Assembly (NCBI GenBank): GCA_964544115.1
Contig: CAZJBP010000012.1
Coordinates: 1 to 32,397, forward strand
Origin: CAZJBP01 sp964544115
GTDB lineage: Bacteria > Verrucomicrobiota > Kiritimatiellia > UBA8416 > JADHWI01
DNA: 32,397 bases
Direction of reading: 5' to 3'
Under the pieces are notes generated by a model. It was not told where the DNA came from. It saw only the letters and a list, made by a program, of their open reading frames with translations, and searched no databases. Each line of letters begins with the position of its first letter. The stretch's first letter is position 1. Below, in pieces: positions 8,601-16,155 of the stretch. A program made the position numbers and the translations under genes.

Positions 8601-11600
8601 GAATTGTCGTGACGGCGCCAACAAACAGCCAACTGATCACGATCGGTGACCTGGCGAGCGTCAGCTGGACGTCGGCGGGAGCGGCTGCCTCCGGGGGCGA
8701 CGGGTTTGCGCGGCTCTATTACCTGACCGGTGGCCAGTCCAACCTCATCGCAACCGTGGCCAACAATGAGAACCCGCCCGGTGCGAACGGCTACCAGTGG
8801 AACGTGCCGGCCGCGTTGACTCCCTCAACGAGTGCGAAAGTGGTTGTACGCTCGGGTCCATTCAAGGGTGAGTCGCCCGCCTTTACCTTGCGCGGCATAC
8901 GGTTCAAACAACCTACCGACGGCTCGGTCTTGGACATCGGGTCGCGGACAACCGTGACCTGGGACCGTGCCGGCCTGGATTCGTCGGCACAGGGCTTCAT
9001 CTTCCTGTCCGCCGACAATGGACAGACATATGAGGCGTCGGCGATCAACATCAGTCCCATTAAGGTGGTGGACGGAATGTTCCAATGGGACGTCCCGACC
9101 AATGCCATTCCGAGCACGGAGGCTGTGTTGAAGTTCGTCGTGCAAACATCCCTGAGCCCGAAGGATGTTAACTACTCAGTCACGAGCCGGCCCTTTATCC
9201 TTCGCGGCATGAAGATCGTCTCCCCGAAACTGGGTGACGGATGGGCGCACGGGTCAAGCAACCAAGTGCACCTAGTTGCCTCGCGAGCCGGATCGTTTGT
9301 ATCGATCTATTACTCGCCTGACGGGGCCACATACGATTTAGCCAACCCGGTCGTGCGCAACCTCCCGCTTCAGGACGGGCACAGCCACATCCCGTGGCGG
9401 GTTGAGGCGTTCCGGCTTCCCAGCACGACAGCCCGCCTGAAGGCCGTTTCATCCGTGGCGACCACCCTTTCAGAACCTTTCACCTTGAAGGGGGTCAGGG
9501 TTCTCCGTCCTTACGCAACAGACATCTGGGCCGTAGGTGAGACGAACACCATCACTTGGGTGGGCGTAGGGACGGCGAATGCGTACGATGTCTTTGTCGA
9601 ACGACCGGGCGGGCCGAGTGTCCAAGTGGCCGCGGCGTATGCGGGCACGTCACTCACGTGGGCGCCCAACGCCTCGGTGGTTGGGACGGGTGTGACCGTG
9701 CGCGTCCGCGACGCAGGTGGATACGTCGGCACGTCTGACGTCTTCCGAATCGTATCGAATCCCACGGTGATCATCAGTAGCCCGGAGCCGGGCGACTTCT
9801 GGCAGGTCACTGACACCTACGCGATCACCTGGAGCCGGGGCGGCGGCATGACCAATGACTTCTCCGTCTATTCATCAACCGCACCGTACAGCAGCAGCAA
9901 GTTGCTCTACAAGGGCCCGGCGGCGTATGACGCGGTGAACAACGCCTTCAGCTATCCATGGACGATTCCTGACGAGCTTGGACCGACGAAGATCACCGTC
10001 GTCAACAACGGCAACGCATCCATCCTGGATGAGTCGGCGGAGTTCTACATTGTGGGCAAGTTCCAGCTTGTGTCCCCGAACGGTGGCGAGCAGACCCTCT
10101 TTGCCCGCAAACCGGCAACGGTGGTGTGGTACACTTGGGGGAGTGTGCAGGAGGTGAATCTGTACTACTCGATCGATCCGCTGCACGCAGACGGGACGTG
10201 GGTGAAGATCAACACGACGCCCGTTGCGAATCCGGGTCATGGCACTGAACCTTCGACTTACCAATGGGAGGTAGCCGACCTGGGGGGCGCGATCGGCAAT
10301 GTGAGGGTGCGCGTGGAACAGGCGGACCGGCCAGGCGCGTATGACGACTCCGATGCCGATTTCTCGATCAACTACTACACGATCGTGTGGGACGTCGTCG
10401 ATGAGAAGACCGGCCAGCACCTCAGCAACCTGAGCGTGACCGAGAGCAGCGGCGTGTCCGCCTCGGGCCTGACCGCCCCCGTGACGCGCAAGTACCCGTA
10501 TGGACGGTTCGACACGGTCTGGTCGCGCGAGTATTTCTACGACAACGTCCTTTTCAACTGGCTGTCCGAGCCGTCGCGGACGATCCAAGTCACCATGAAG
10601 CGGTCGGATGTCGATCCCGATTACAGCGTCCGGGCCAACTTCACGTATGAGGGCGGGGTGAATGACCGCCTCGCCATCTACGCCTGGATCGAGCGCGGCG
10701 GGGCGGTGCAGCCCGATCCGACGAAGTGCACCGTCTACGTCTATGACGTGGACGGCAATTCGGTGACGAACCTTATCTCTACGACCCCGCAACCTACCAC
10801 GGGGGTGTTCCGGTATAGCTGGGACCAGGTGACGAAGACGCTGACGCGCGGTCAGACCTACTATGCCAAGGTCGAGATTCTGTATTCCGGGCAACCGTAT
10901 TCATCGGTCATCACCTACACCCTGCGGCTGGCCGACACGGAAGGTCTTCACACGGCGGTGGTCTCGATCAGCAGCAACCTGACGGACCTTGCCACGGCCC
11001 AGGCGCAGTTCCGCAGCGCGACGACGGCGGCGCTGGGCACGCTGCTGACCAACACGGCCTCCATCGCTACGGGCGTGTCGGCGCTGACCACCAGCCTGGA
11101 AGAGCGAGTGATAGCACCCCTCAACGTGCTGACCTCCGCAGTGGTGGGCGTGATCGCGCCCGCCGTCACATCGACGCTGGCGCAGGTGACCGCGCTCGAG
11201 GCGCAGGTGGACGAGCGCACGGCGCGCATCCTGACGCGCGACGGGGTGGTCGCCCTCGGGTCGGTCAACACGATCCTCTACAAGACGCGAGCCGGCTACG
11301 GGACCGGCGTGCTGCTGTCGGTGACCCGCCCGGACGGTACGGCGGTGCTGGGCGGTCAGGCCATGCGTGAGGTGGTGGGCGGCATCTACGAGCTGGAAGT
11401 GACGGCCAGCTGGGGCCTCGGCTCGTACATCGTGACCTGTACCGACCCCAGCGGCAAGGCACGCGACAGCACACCGCTGCGCGTCGTCGCCAAGGACCTC
11501 TACAACGTGCCGATCATGATGACCGGGATGAGCAACGATCTCCGTCGCGTCGAGTCGGAGATCCTGAACATGTCCGCGACTCTAAGCTCGGTCTCCAACG

Positions 11601-13153
11601 CGACGGTCAAGCTGGACGAGATCATCGTCAAACTGGCCGCGCTGACGAACCTGGACACGCTGGCCTCTGCTATTCAGGGGTTGGACCTCTCCGCCCTGAC
11701 GAACGTGACAGCGATGACCGGCAAGATCGACGACATCCTGACGGGCGTCCAGGGCGTGCAAACGACCATGGGGGCCCTGACGAACTTGGATGACATTGCC
11801 GCCGCGGTGGGCAAGATCGACGTGTCCGCGCTGACCAACCTCACGGCCCTGTCAGGCGACGTGGGCAGCATCTTGACGACCGTTGGGCGGCTCCAGAGCA
11901 GCTCCTCCGACGTCAGCAACCGGCTGACCCAGCTTGACCAGGCCTTCCGCGGGGTCCAGTGGTCGGCGCTGACCAACATCCAAACGCGGGTCGGGGATAT
12001 CCAGACGGCGCTGGGGGCCCTGACGAACCTCACCGACATCGCGGATGCCATCCAGAGCATTGACCTCTCGGCGCTGACGAATATCGGCGCCGTGGCGACC
12101 GACATCCAGGCCTTGAGAACGGAAGTCGGCGGCATCCGGACCGATCTCGGCATCCTGACCAACATTGAGACGCGGATCGGCGGCGTCGAGACCGCGCTGG
12201 GGGCCCTGACCAACTTGGATCAGATCGCAGCGGCCATCCAGGGCATCGATGTGTCTGCCCTGACCAACGTGGCGTCCCTTGCGGGAGACCTGGCGCGGGT
12301 GGAGAGCGGCGTGTCGTCCTTGAGCAACGCGATGGCCAAGGTCGACTGGAACTCGCTGACGAACATGCCGGGCATTGCCGGCGATGTGGCGAGCCTGAAG
12401 ACGCAGCTGGCCGGCGTCGATCTCGCCTCGCTGACGAACATCGCCGGGCAGGTCAGCGCCCTGACCAATGCGATCGGTGGCATGAACTGGAACGACGTTC
12501 TGGGCCTGGTCGACACCCTGTCCGCGGTGACCGGCGGCGTGGCGAGCATTGAGTCTTACCTGACCCAACTGGCCGATGTCACGACGCTGGCCCGAGTGGG
12601 CTCCACCTTGTCCAACGCAGTGGGGCAGGTACAGAGCACGGTGAACAGCATCGACGAGCAGCTGGCCGAGGTCAACACCAGCTCATCTCAGGCCGCCTCC
12701 AGCTCATCTCAGGCCGCCTCCAAGTCGCGTTCGGCCAAGACCGAGGCCGGAAATGCTTCTTCCGGCGTGCAGCAGTTGCTCAGCGAGATTGCCAAGGGCA
12801 ACTACAGTCAGGTGGCCGAGACTGTCGCCTCCATCCAGCAGGCGCTGATGGAGGCCAAGAAGAACATCGACGAGATTCCGAAGGTGGTCGGCCCGGAGAA
12901 CTACCACGAGAAGATGATGAGCATGGCGTCGACGATTCAGGAGCTGGCCTCCAGCGCCGGCTACGTGAACCTCCTGAACCTGCCGGCGTCGGAGCTGCCG
13001 GCGGAGGGCGTGGAGGGGGCCGACAAGGAGTCCATCGGCACCCTGAGCCGGAACCTGGAGGAGATGAAGCTCTCCATGCAGGTGATGCAGAAGTTGATGG
13101 ACGAGAAGCTCTACGAGCCCGTCGTCGAAAGCACGCTGATCGGGGTGGAATAG
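2657..13153 (+). CDS. Giant exported LamG / Ig-like / helical-repeat protein
   Basis: A 3,498-residue exported protein of unknown exact function. ATG 2657 is chosen over the earlier in-frame ATG 2477 because it has AAGGA at 2645-2649 and gives a signal peptide (hydrophobic core IAVIGLMMAVCGVAPVV, cleavage near RA-N). Domains in order: four LamG/concanavalin-like domains at about 157-377, 531-704, 836-1046 and 1090-1286, each ending in a DEvAiF-r-Lt-eI motif; about eleven Ig-like repeats of roughly 98 residues at 1490-2572, several opening with VPNGGE and an IxW strand; a further beta region to about 2770; a helical region with a beta insert near 2862-2945; thirteen or so Leu-Thr-Asn repeats at 2995-3275; and a Ser/Gln/Ala-rich then charged helical tail. 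No C-terminal membrane anchor or sorting signal is visible. LamG domains suggest glycan or protein binding outside the cell. The gene heads the run that continues into the F1-like ATPase and T2SS genes, so it may be an adhesin, fibre or structural part moved or exported by them. Confidence 0.85.
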   Translation: MSIQNSVLEQSRGLSAVASSRIAVIGLMMAVCGVAPVVRANVTNSWSFNNPTDYEFSSTTQVEVADGVAKLKLLKDERIDGAASNYIPQVTDLSRVAIGPNAALRLSKTGGNYGLTGSVESRVFDAEASGNQWLYLVSKTADTPAEIGLPDTPVDRAALAVWHFENTYNEALSGVAASSIGSQLSFSMDAQVGAASLSVPGIVGARAISPVSIPVSSAFTIAFWVKIPKGRNYDGGSLVRYAISLSSPTGRQADINLGGSYAIGMAPRAIGFFIKGDAGVSTSQAGTFSEVGDGDLWRHIVVAYDAGQSPTVRIFKDGVPLPLFVSKSSGAVSGINRVYFGTRSDENSVFIGQLDEVAIFGRALTDQEIAELYGRMRTVAFQLRASSSQSDLQARPFVGPDGTGDTYYQPGYAETVQSAAFNRVGRFAQYKAYLYGQSDRKRTPYLDSVGLRGSRVSIYDDVLSDFRRASDTSGVELAYYVPDPQTSVRISKRPNGGYPSRGTFTSRVFDNGGAGNWYQLQWPVTKDLTGEEGVVSLYHAEGGWGDAGPFGKSATNVTGVAFSSYAKVGAQAAVFSGSGAARIGFVSTNSIYALECWIAADSIDTPVVELCSLPFPVGIAVTNGMVTIEGTLSGDVRIYVNGRGESRRLLPGWNHVAVVCAAPLPISNLVVGRTQSGWFSGKVDELALFSAPLNEQQIYGHYLRMSPDTAGRPGFQVRGGNTLPLTSPFVGPGGSAADTIRDYTGGGGLGNIPGTESNKRYLQYRIVLAGDGEFTPSVESVTVRTLEGLVFTDTTAADFGAGEAGAGGTVVLGDQIGLEQLGSEPGLINMLPEADMAGLWHMDEAAWSASELVLDSSLNSGRSGFPFNGIVASTSARVGTHCAAFDGVNDYIEVPGFSLPAQFTVMGWFRTRQSSRTALFSRTDGTFALELNSDGTQNVPGVAALVLMNGTRRVVTARTGGINDGSWHHIAGVCNGTHVHIFVDGVMVGSKSAGSNFGGLSGVSGWIGRLSGVSSGGYLSGSADEIAVFSRALSEKEIGRYLAAGANTQAKGTYESSVFDAGQPAIWERISWRENGPLGDPLVAESDGAVEALWHMDAIASGKVADATGHSLDATVGAGATLDAAGRFGACINLQGAGALQVPHSTSLEADAFTVEAWIHPEQVSTVTLFEKSAGGDGYQLALDGDSRPYLRVGASTCKAIGGVAGGGWTHLGASYDGGMLRLYVNGFVVGETAGSNLLIASGSPLWIGQKSDGSESFRGRIDEAAYHNVALTPAQLFDHARSGFAAMRFQGRAADDLPALASKPFCGPDGATNSYFGTSIGESMLGGIPLGRYFQYRLEMATENGQLDPVFYGATISRASYATINPWVAVRPAAGSAFVGELLAYSHVMQTNTSSTVRYQITGDSGAVPRWFYWDQAGKAWTEATSSGGDEFAFQASLVDDVTANIGTFYKQIYDKNGGNFRFKAFLHSKGNDQVALDQVNVVKSEGRITVLVPNGGEVGQRAWLVDTPYTIRWSSSGKVSSNLRIEYSRDNGQTWTVIASGQANDGSYEGWRTPPAPGSQMLVRIRDMSDATVQDASDAPFELVDVFQVTVPNGGETWYLTETNRVQWIAPGSAAARGGQVDIRYAADGSTFDYTIAKFVANAEGSTNNSYAWAVTPGQTPMPLPTVGGRIRVHSADNLDAQFNGQDDSDGTFTLGGIAIVNPAQGAYVNNGKQINLTWWSALAGSHVALDFSRNNGVTWTNVLPSLANQDGQNIYPWNVNLAPSDTARLRMRSLSNPKVRGVSGTFQLADIRITAPAAQASWELRQSKVIRWESGGAGDRVNLYYSANAGAQWTLIQSNVVNAVSNAFTWTVAPYPSGTARIRVVSQLDPENLRDETADFNIAGVRIAYPNGGEIWPLGGTDAIRWEHRDAGSEGALYVSLNGGTTWTYLGARGMGNQSINWRPDFPTARGLARIDAVSPPVGAVDMKDQSDAFFTVGGIVVTAPTNSQLITIGDLASVSWTSAGAAASGGDGFARLYYLTGGQSNLIATVANNENPPGANGYQWNVPAALTPSTSAKVVVRSGPFKGESPAFTLRGIRFKQPTDGSVLDIGSRTTVTWDRAGLDSSAQGFIFLSADNGQTYEASAINISPIKVVDGMFQWDVPTNAIPSTEAVLKFVVQTSLSPKDVNYSVTSRPFILRGMKIVSPKLGDGWAHGSSNQVHLVASRAGSFVSIYYSPDGATYDLANPVVRNLPLQDGHSHIPWRVEAFRLPSTTARLKAVSSVATTLSEPFTLKGVRVLRPYATDIWAVGETNTITWVGVGTANAYDVFVERPGGPSVQVAAAYAGTSLTWAPNASVVGTGVTVRVRDAGGYVGTSDVFRIVSNPTVIISSPEPGDFWQVTDTYAITWSRGGGMTNDFSVYSSTAPYSSSKLLYKGPAAYDAVNNAFSYPWTIPDELGPTKITVVNNGNASILDESAEFYIVGKFQLVSPNGGEQTLFARKPATVVWYTWGSVQEVNLYYSIDPLHADGTWVKINTTPVANPGHGTEPSTYQWEVADLGGAIGNVRVRVEQADRPGAYDDSDADFSINYYTIVWDVVDEKTGQHLSNLSVTESSGVSASGLTAPVTRKYPYGRFDTVWSREYFYDNVLFNWLSEPSRTIQVTMKRSDVDPDYSVRANFTYEGGVNDRLAIYAWIERGGAVQPDPTKCTVYVYDVDGNSVTNLISTTPQPTTGVFRYSWDQVTKTLTRGQTYYAKVEILYSGQPYSSVITYTLRLADTEGLHTAVVSISSNLTDLATAQAQFRSATTAALGTLLTNTASIATGVSALTTSLEERVIAPLNVLTSAVVGVIAPAVTSTLAQVTALEAQVDERTARILTRDGVVALGSVNTILYKTRAGYGTGVLLSVTRPDGTAVLGGQAMREVVGGIYELEVTASWGLGSYIVTCTDPSGKARDSTPLRVVAKDLYNVPIMMTGMSNDLRRVESEILNMSATLSSVSNATVKLDEIIVKLAALTNLDTLASAIQGLDLSALTNVTAMTGKIDDILTGVQGVQTTMGALTNLDDIAAAVGKIDVSALTNLTALSGDVGSILTTVGRLQSSSSDVSNRLTQLDQAFRGVQWSALTNIQTRVGDIQTALGALTNLTDIADAIQSIDLSALTNIGAVATDIQALRTEVGGIRTDLGILTNIETRIGGVETALGALTNLDQIAAAIQGIDVSALTNVASLAGDLARVESGVSSLSNAMAKVDWNSLTNMPGIAGDVASLKTQLAGVDLASLTNIAGQVSALTNAIGGMNWNDVLGLVDTLSAVTGGVASIESYLTQLADVTTLARVGSTLSNAVGQVQSTVNSIDEQLAEVNTSSSQAASSSSQAASKSRSAKTEAGNASSGVQQLLSEIAKGNYSQVAETVASIQQALMEAKKNIDEIPKVVGPENYHEKMMSMASTIQELASSAGYVNLLNLPASELPAEGVEGADKESIGTLSRNLEEMKLSMQVMQKLMDEKLYEPVVESTLIGVE
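11639..12480 (+). repeat. Leu-Thr-Asn helical repeat region of the giant protein
   Basis: The motif (A/S/I)LTN followed by a hydrophobic residue occurs about thirteen times in 280 residues. Units alternate between GALTNLDDIAAAVGKIDVS and SALTNVxxL-type halves. The DNA repeats too: GGGGGCCCTGAC recurs before related stretches near 11770, 12014 and 12200. The regular helical pattern suggests a rod or coiled-coil stalk. I do not recognise it as a named family. Confidence 0.65.
12680..12721 (+). repeat. 21-base perfect tandem duplication
   Basis: Two identical 21-base units, 12680-12700 and 12701-12721, encode SSSQAAS twice inside the giant protein. Being perfect and in frame, the duplication looks recent and could change copy number without breaking the frame. 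Confidence 0.85.
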
Positions 13154-13296
13154 AATCCCTGGGCCCTGCCGGGTACCGGGAGCAGATGGGGCCCCTCCGA
13201 AGGGCTTCCGCCACCCGTTTCTCGTTGTGACAGGCGCTTCAGCCGCGCCTTTTGGCTTTGCGCAGTTGGGCCTTCCTGATAGCATCGGCACAGCAT

Positions 13297-14676
13297 ATGA
13301 GTGGGCCACACCGTCAACTTCATGGCTTGCGATGGGTCTGCGCGTCGGCGCTATTCCTGGCGATGGGGCTGGGTCACGCAGCCTCGGGCGCCAGCCTCGT
13401 CCTGAGGATCAAGGCGGCAAATCCACTCGACCAATCGCAGGTCGTCGCCATCCGCTCGGCGCTGCCCGAGGGTGTTGGCAGCAACGATGTCGCCAATCTG
13501 GATGGTCTCGAACTTGGGTACGACGTACAGAATGACGTGTACTACGTCCACAAGCAGGTCTCTCTGGGGCCAAAGCAGATACAGGATTTCAACGTTGAGA
13601 TCAACGATATCTGGGTCTTTTCCGAGTCGGAGCTTGATGCGTTGGCCGCGCAGGCACGGGCCCTGACCGCCAAGCTTGCCGGCACCGAGGTCGCGGACAG
13701 CGCCAACGCATTGCAGCGGCAGGTCGAGGAGGGCATTCAGCGCGTCCGGCAGTCTCAGGTCGACAACGCCATACGGCCCGGCGTGACCCCGCTGCAGCAC
13801 ATCGGCGCCCACGAGGCAGACGTCAAGCTCCTGGGCCGCGTGCGGCGGGACATCGGCCACATGGAAAACCTGGTCATGGAGACCGGGCTGGACCCCGGGA
13901 AGCTCGTCGGCGAAGACAGCCGGGCCCTGCGGCTGCGGCGCGACATCGAGCTGCCGGCGGGGGACTACCGGTCCGCCACCGTGCGGGTGACGGTACAAAA
14001 CACCTCGCCGTCCGAGACGCGGCTGATCGACGTGAAACAGCAGCTTCCTCCGGAGGTCGGGGTGGACGACGTGCTGGATGCGGGCGGGCTGCTCGTCAGC
14101 GCCGATGCGGAGACGGGCGTCAGCTACGTGTACCAGAACGGCGTGGAGGTGGGCCCGGGCAAGAGCGTGCAGTATGACGTGACCATCCGGGACAAGTGGA
14201 ACATCAACGGGCCGCGCATCCTCGCCCTGTCGGTCAATGCCAGCAACGTGCTGGCCCGGGTCGTCAAGCGCGAGAAGTTCGTCTCGATCGAGAAGATGCT
14301 CAACGAGGCCATGGCCGAGCTGGCGGCCATTTCCGCCGAGTCGGGGCCCGCGACGCTGGGGCCGGACTATGTGGCGTTCTACCGGGACCAGGCCCGCCGG
14401 ATTGACGAACTGGAACAGCGCATCAACCGCATCCGGGCGGCGCTGCAGCCCATCGAGAAGACCAAGAAGTACGGCTTCAGGATGCGCGCGCCGAGCACGC
14501 GCACGACGTGGCTCATCATTTACGCCATCCTCGCGTTTCTGGCGCTGATGAGTTTGCTCTTCTTCCTGCGATGGTACGGCAAGACACGCGAAGATCGGAT
14601 GTGGGAAGAGCTCTCGCGGTCGCGTCGCGAGGATCAGGATCTACCGCCTCCCACGCCCCCAAGTCCAACACCTTAA
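13297..14676 (+). CDS. Membrane-anchored protein with duplicated beta module
   Basis: A 459-residue protein that I do not recognise as a named family. The N-terminus has a signal-like segment (RWVCASALFLAMGLGHAASG). Two related beta modules follow, at about 28-110 and 218-305, sharing a pattern of LPxxVGxxDVxxxxGLxxxxDxxxxVxYVxxxxxxxGPxxxxxxxVxIxDxW. A helical charged stretch follows each module. One membrane segment (TWLIIYAILAFLALMSLLFF, about 404-425) leads to a roughly 35-residue charged, Pro-rich tail. The likely topology is modules outside the cytoplasm and tail inside. The stop is only 12 bases before the first ATPase gene, so it is almost certainly co-transcribed with it. ATG 13297 is preferred over an in-frame TTG at 13252, but no strong ribosome site is visible for either. 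It is a natural candidate to couple a cytoplasmic motor to the envelope; that role is inference. Confidence 0.75.
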   Translation: MSGPHRQLHGLRWVCASALFLAMGLGHAASGASLVLRIKAANPLDQSQVVAIRSALPEGVGSNDVANLDGLELGYDVQNDVYYVHKQVSLGPKQIQDFNVEINDIWVFSESELDALAAQARALTAKLAGTEVADSANALQRQVEEGIQRVRQSQVDNAIRPGVTPLQHIGAHEADVKLLGRVRRDIGHMENLVMETGLDPGKLVGEDSRALRLRRDIELPAGDYRSATVRVTVQNTSPSETRLIDVKQQLPPEVGVDDVLDAGGLLVSADAETGVSYVYQNGVEVGPGKSVQYDVTIRDKWNINGPRILALSVNASNVLARVVKREKFVSIEKMLNEAMAELAAISAESGPATLGPDYVAFYRDQARRIDELEQRINRIRAALQPIEKTKKYGFRMRAPSTRTTWLIIYAILAFLALMSLLFFLRWYGKTREDRMWEELSRSRREDQDLPPPTPPSPTP

Positions 14677-14688
14677 GGCCGCCCTGCA

Positions 14689-16155
14689 ATGGCTCTGAAG
14701 ATCGACCTGCTCAAGCTCAAGGCGCATGGCACGGTGGCGGAAGTGCGCCAGGATGTCGTCCGCATCGCGGGCCTCAGCAACTGCATGAACGGACAGATGC
14801 TGAGGTTCGGGGCGGCCGGCTCCCGCGGCGTGGTGGTGGGCTTCGACCCCGACTATGTCCTGGCGCTGGCGGTGGATTCGGGTGCGGCGATCCGGCCGGG
14901 GGACAAGGTCGTCGCGTCCATGGACGAGTTCCGGGTTCCCGTGGGTGACAATTTCCTCGGGCGGCGCGTGAACGCGCTGTGTGAGCCGATCGACGGGCAG
15001 GGCCCCATCCATGAATCGATGATGCATGCGATCTTCGCTCCGGCGCCGTCGGTGCTGGAGCGGGTGCCGCTGGTCGAAGTCCTGGAGACCGGCACGAAGA
15101 TCGTGGACATGATGAAGCCGGTCGGCAAGGGGCAGCGCATGCTGATCATCGGCGACCGCATGACCGGCAAGACGACGCTGGGCCTGGACGCCATCGTCAA
15201 CCAGCGCGGCAAGGATGTCATCTGCATCTACGTCGTGATCGGCAAGTCCGAGGCTCTGCTTAACCGCGTGGCCGAGGTGCTCGAGCAGAAGCGCGCATGG
15301 GACTATTCGATCATGGTCGCCGCGACCGCCGCCGACCCCATCGGCCAGCAGTACCTCTGCCCGTACGTGGCCGCCAGCCTGGGCGAGTACTTCATGTATG
15401 AAAAGCATGCCGACGTTCTGGTCGTGTTCGACGACTTTACAAAGCATGCCTGGGCCTATCGCCAGATCTCGCTGCTGCTGGATCGCGCGCCCGGCCGTGA
15501 CGCCTACCCGGGCGACATCTTCTACATCCACTCGCAGCTCGTCGAGCGGGCGGGCAAGCTGCGTCCCGAGCGTGGCGGCGGATCGATGACGCATCTGCCG
15601 ATCGTCGAGACCCAGCAGGGCGATGTGGCGGGGTACATCCCTTCGAACATCATCTCCATGACCGACGGGCAGATCTACTTCAGTTCAGCGCTGTTCGGCG
15701 AAGGGTTCAAGCCGGCCATCGACATGGGCCTCTCCGTGTCCCGTATCGGCAACCGCGTCCAGTGGCCTGCGATCAAGAAGATGACCGGGATGCTGCAACT
15801 GGAGTTCGTGCGGTTCAAGGAGCTGGAGAAGCTCACCCGCATCAAGGCCGGCGTGTCCGGCGATGTTGAGCGCCGCCTGAAGAAGGGGCGAGTGCTGGAA
15901 GAGCTCCTCAAGCAGGATGCGAACAGCCCCGTGCCGATGGAGGAGCAGGTCATTGCGCTCTTTGCCCTGCAGCGCGGATTCCTCGATAATGTCGAACCCA
16001 GTGAGGCGCGCCCTCGCCTTGCCGCCCTGATCCATCAGGTCCGCGCGCAGAGGCCGGATCTGGTTGAGGCGCTGGTCCTTTGCCGGCAGTTAACCGACGA
16101 GATCAAGGAGGGGTTGGATGCCGAGCTTGGCAGGTTCACGAATCCCCCTGTTTAA
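14689..16155 (+). CDS. atpA: F1-like ATPase alpha subunit 1 (arginine finger present)
   Basis: A 488-residue alpha-type subunit of a rotary ATPase. It shows the N-terminal beta-barrel, a Walker A at 155-162 (GDRMTGKT, with Met where canonical AtpA has Gln), a Walker B Asp248 in VVFDDFTKHAWAYRQ, PGRDAYPGDIFYIHSQL, the SITDGQ-like SMTDGQ segment, and Arg352 in LSVSRIG. Arg352 is the arginine finger (bovine alpha Arg373) that completes the beta catalytic site. The usual GQK motif is GKS here. The N-terminal helix that normally binds delta is shorter than in standard AtpA. The start is ATG 14689, 12 bases after the membrane-protein gene. Its end overlaps alpha2 by 38 bases, so the two are tightly coupled. 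Several oddities (GDRM, GKS, TKHAW) are shared with alpha2, pointing to duplication within this lineage. Confidence 0.93.
   Translation: MALKIDLLKLKAHGTVAEVRQDVVRIAGLSNCMNGQMLRFGAAGSRGVVVGFDPDYVLALAVDSGAAIRPGDKVVASMDEFRVPVGDNFLGRRVNALCEPIDGQGPIHESMMHAIFAPAPSVLERVPLVEVLETGTKIVDMMKPVGKGQRMLIIGDRMTGKTTLGLDAIVNQRGKDVICIYVVIGKSEALLNRVAEVLEQKRAWDYSIMVAATAADPIGQQYLCPYVAASLGEYFMYEKHADVLVVFDDFTKHAWAYRQISLLLDRAPGRDAYPGDIFYIHSQLVERAGKLRPERGGGSMTHLPIVETQQGDVAGYIPSNIISMTDGQIYFSSALFGEGFKPAIDMGLSVSRIGNRVQWPAIKKMTGMLQLEFVRFKELEKLTRIKAGVSGDVERRLKKGRVLEELLKQDANSPVPMEEQVIALFALQRGFLDNVEPSEARPRLAALIHQVRAQRPDLVEALVLCRQLTDEIKEGLDAELGRFTNPPV

Noticed and set aside
9875..10894. Minus-strand open frame (339 codons) inside the giant gene
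   Set aside because: The + strand here is a clear continuation of Ig-like repeats; the antisense product has no recognisable feature.
11639..12721. CRISPR-like array suggested by regular repeats
   Set aside because: The repeats are imperfect, in frame and inside a coding region; they are protein repeats. No CRISPR array or cas gene is seen in the window.
13154..13296. Terminator between the giant gene and the membrane-protein gene
   Set aside because: Only short GC-rich inverted pieces (for example GCCC...GGGC near 13195-13205) and no U tract; not strong enough to call.
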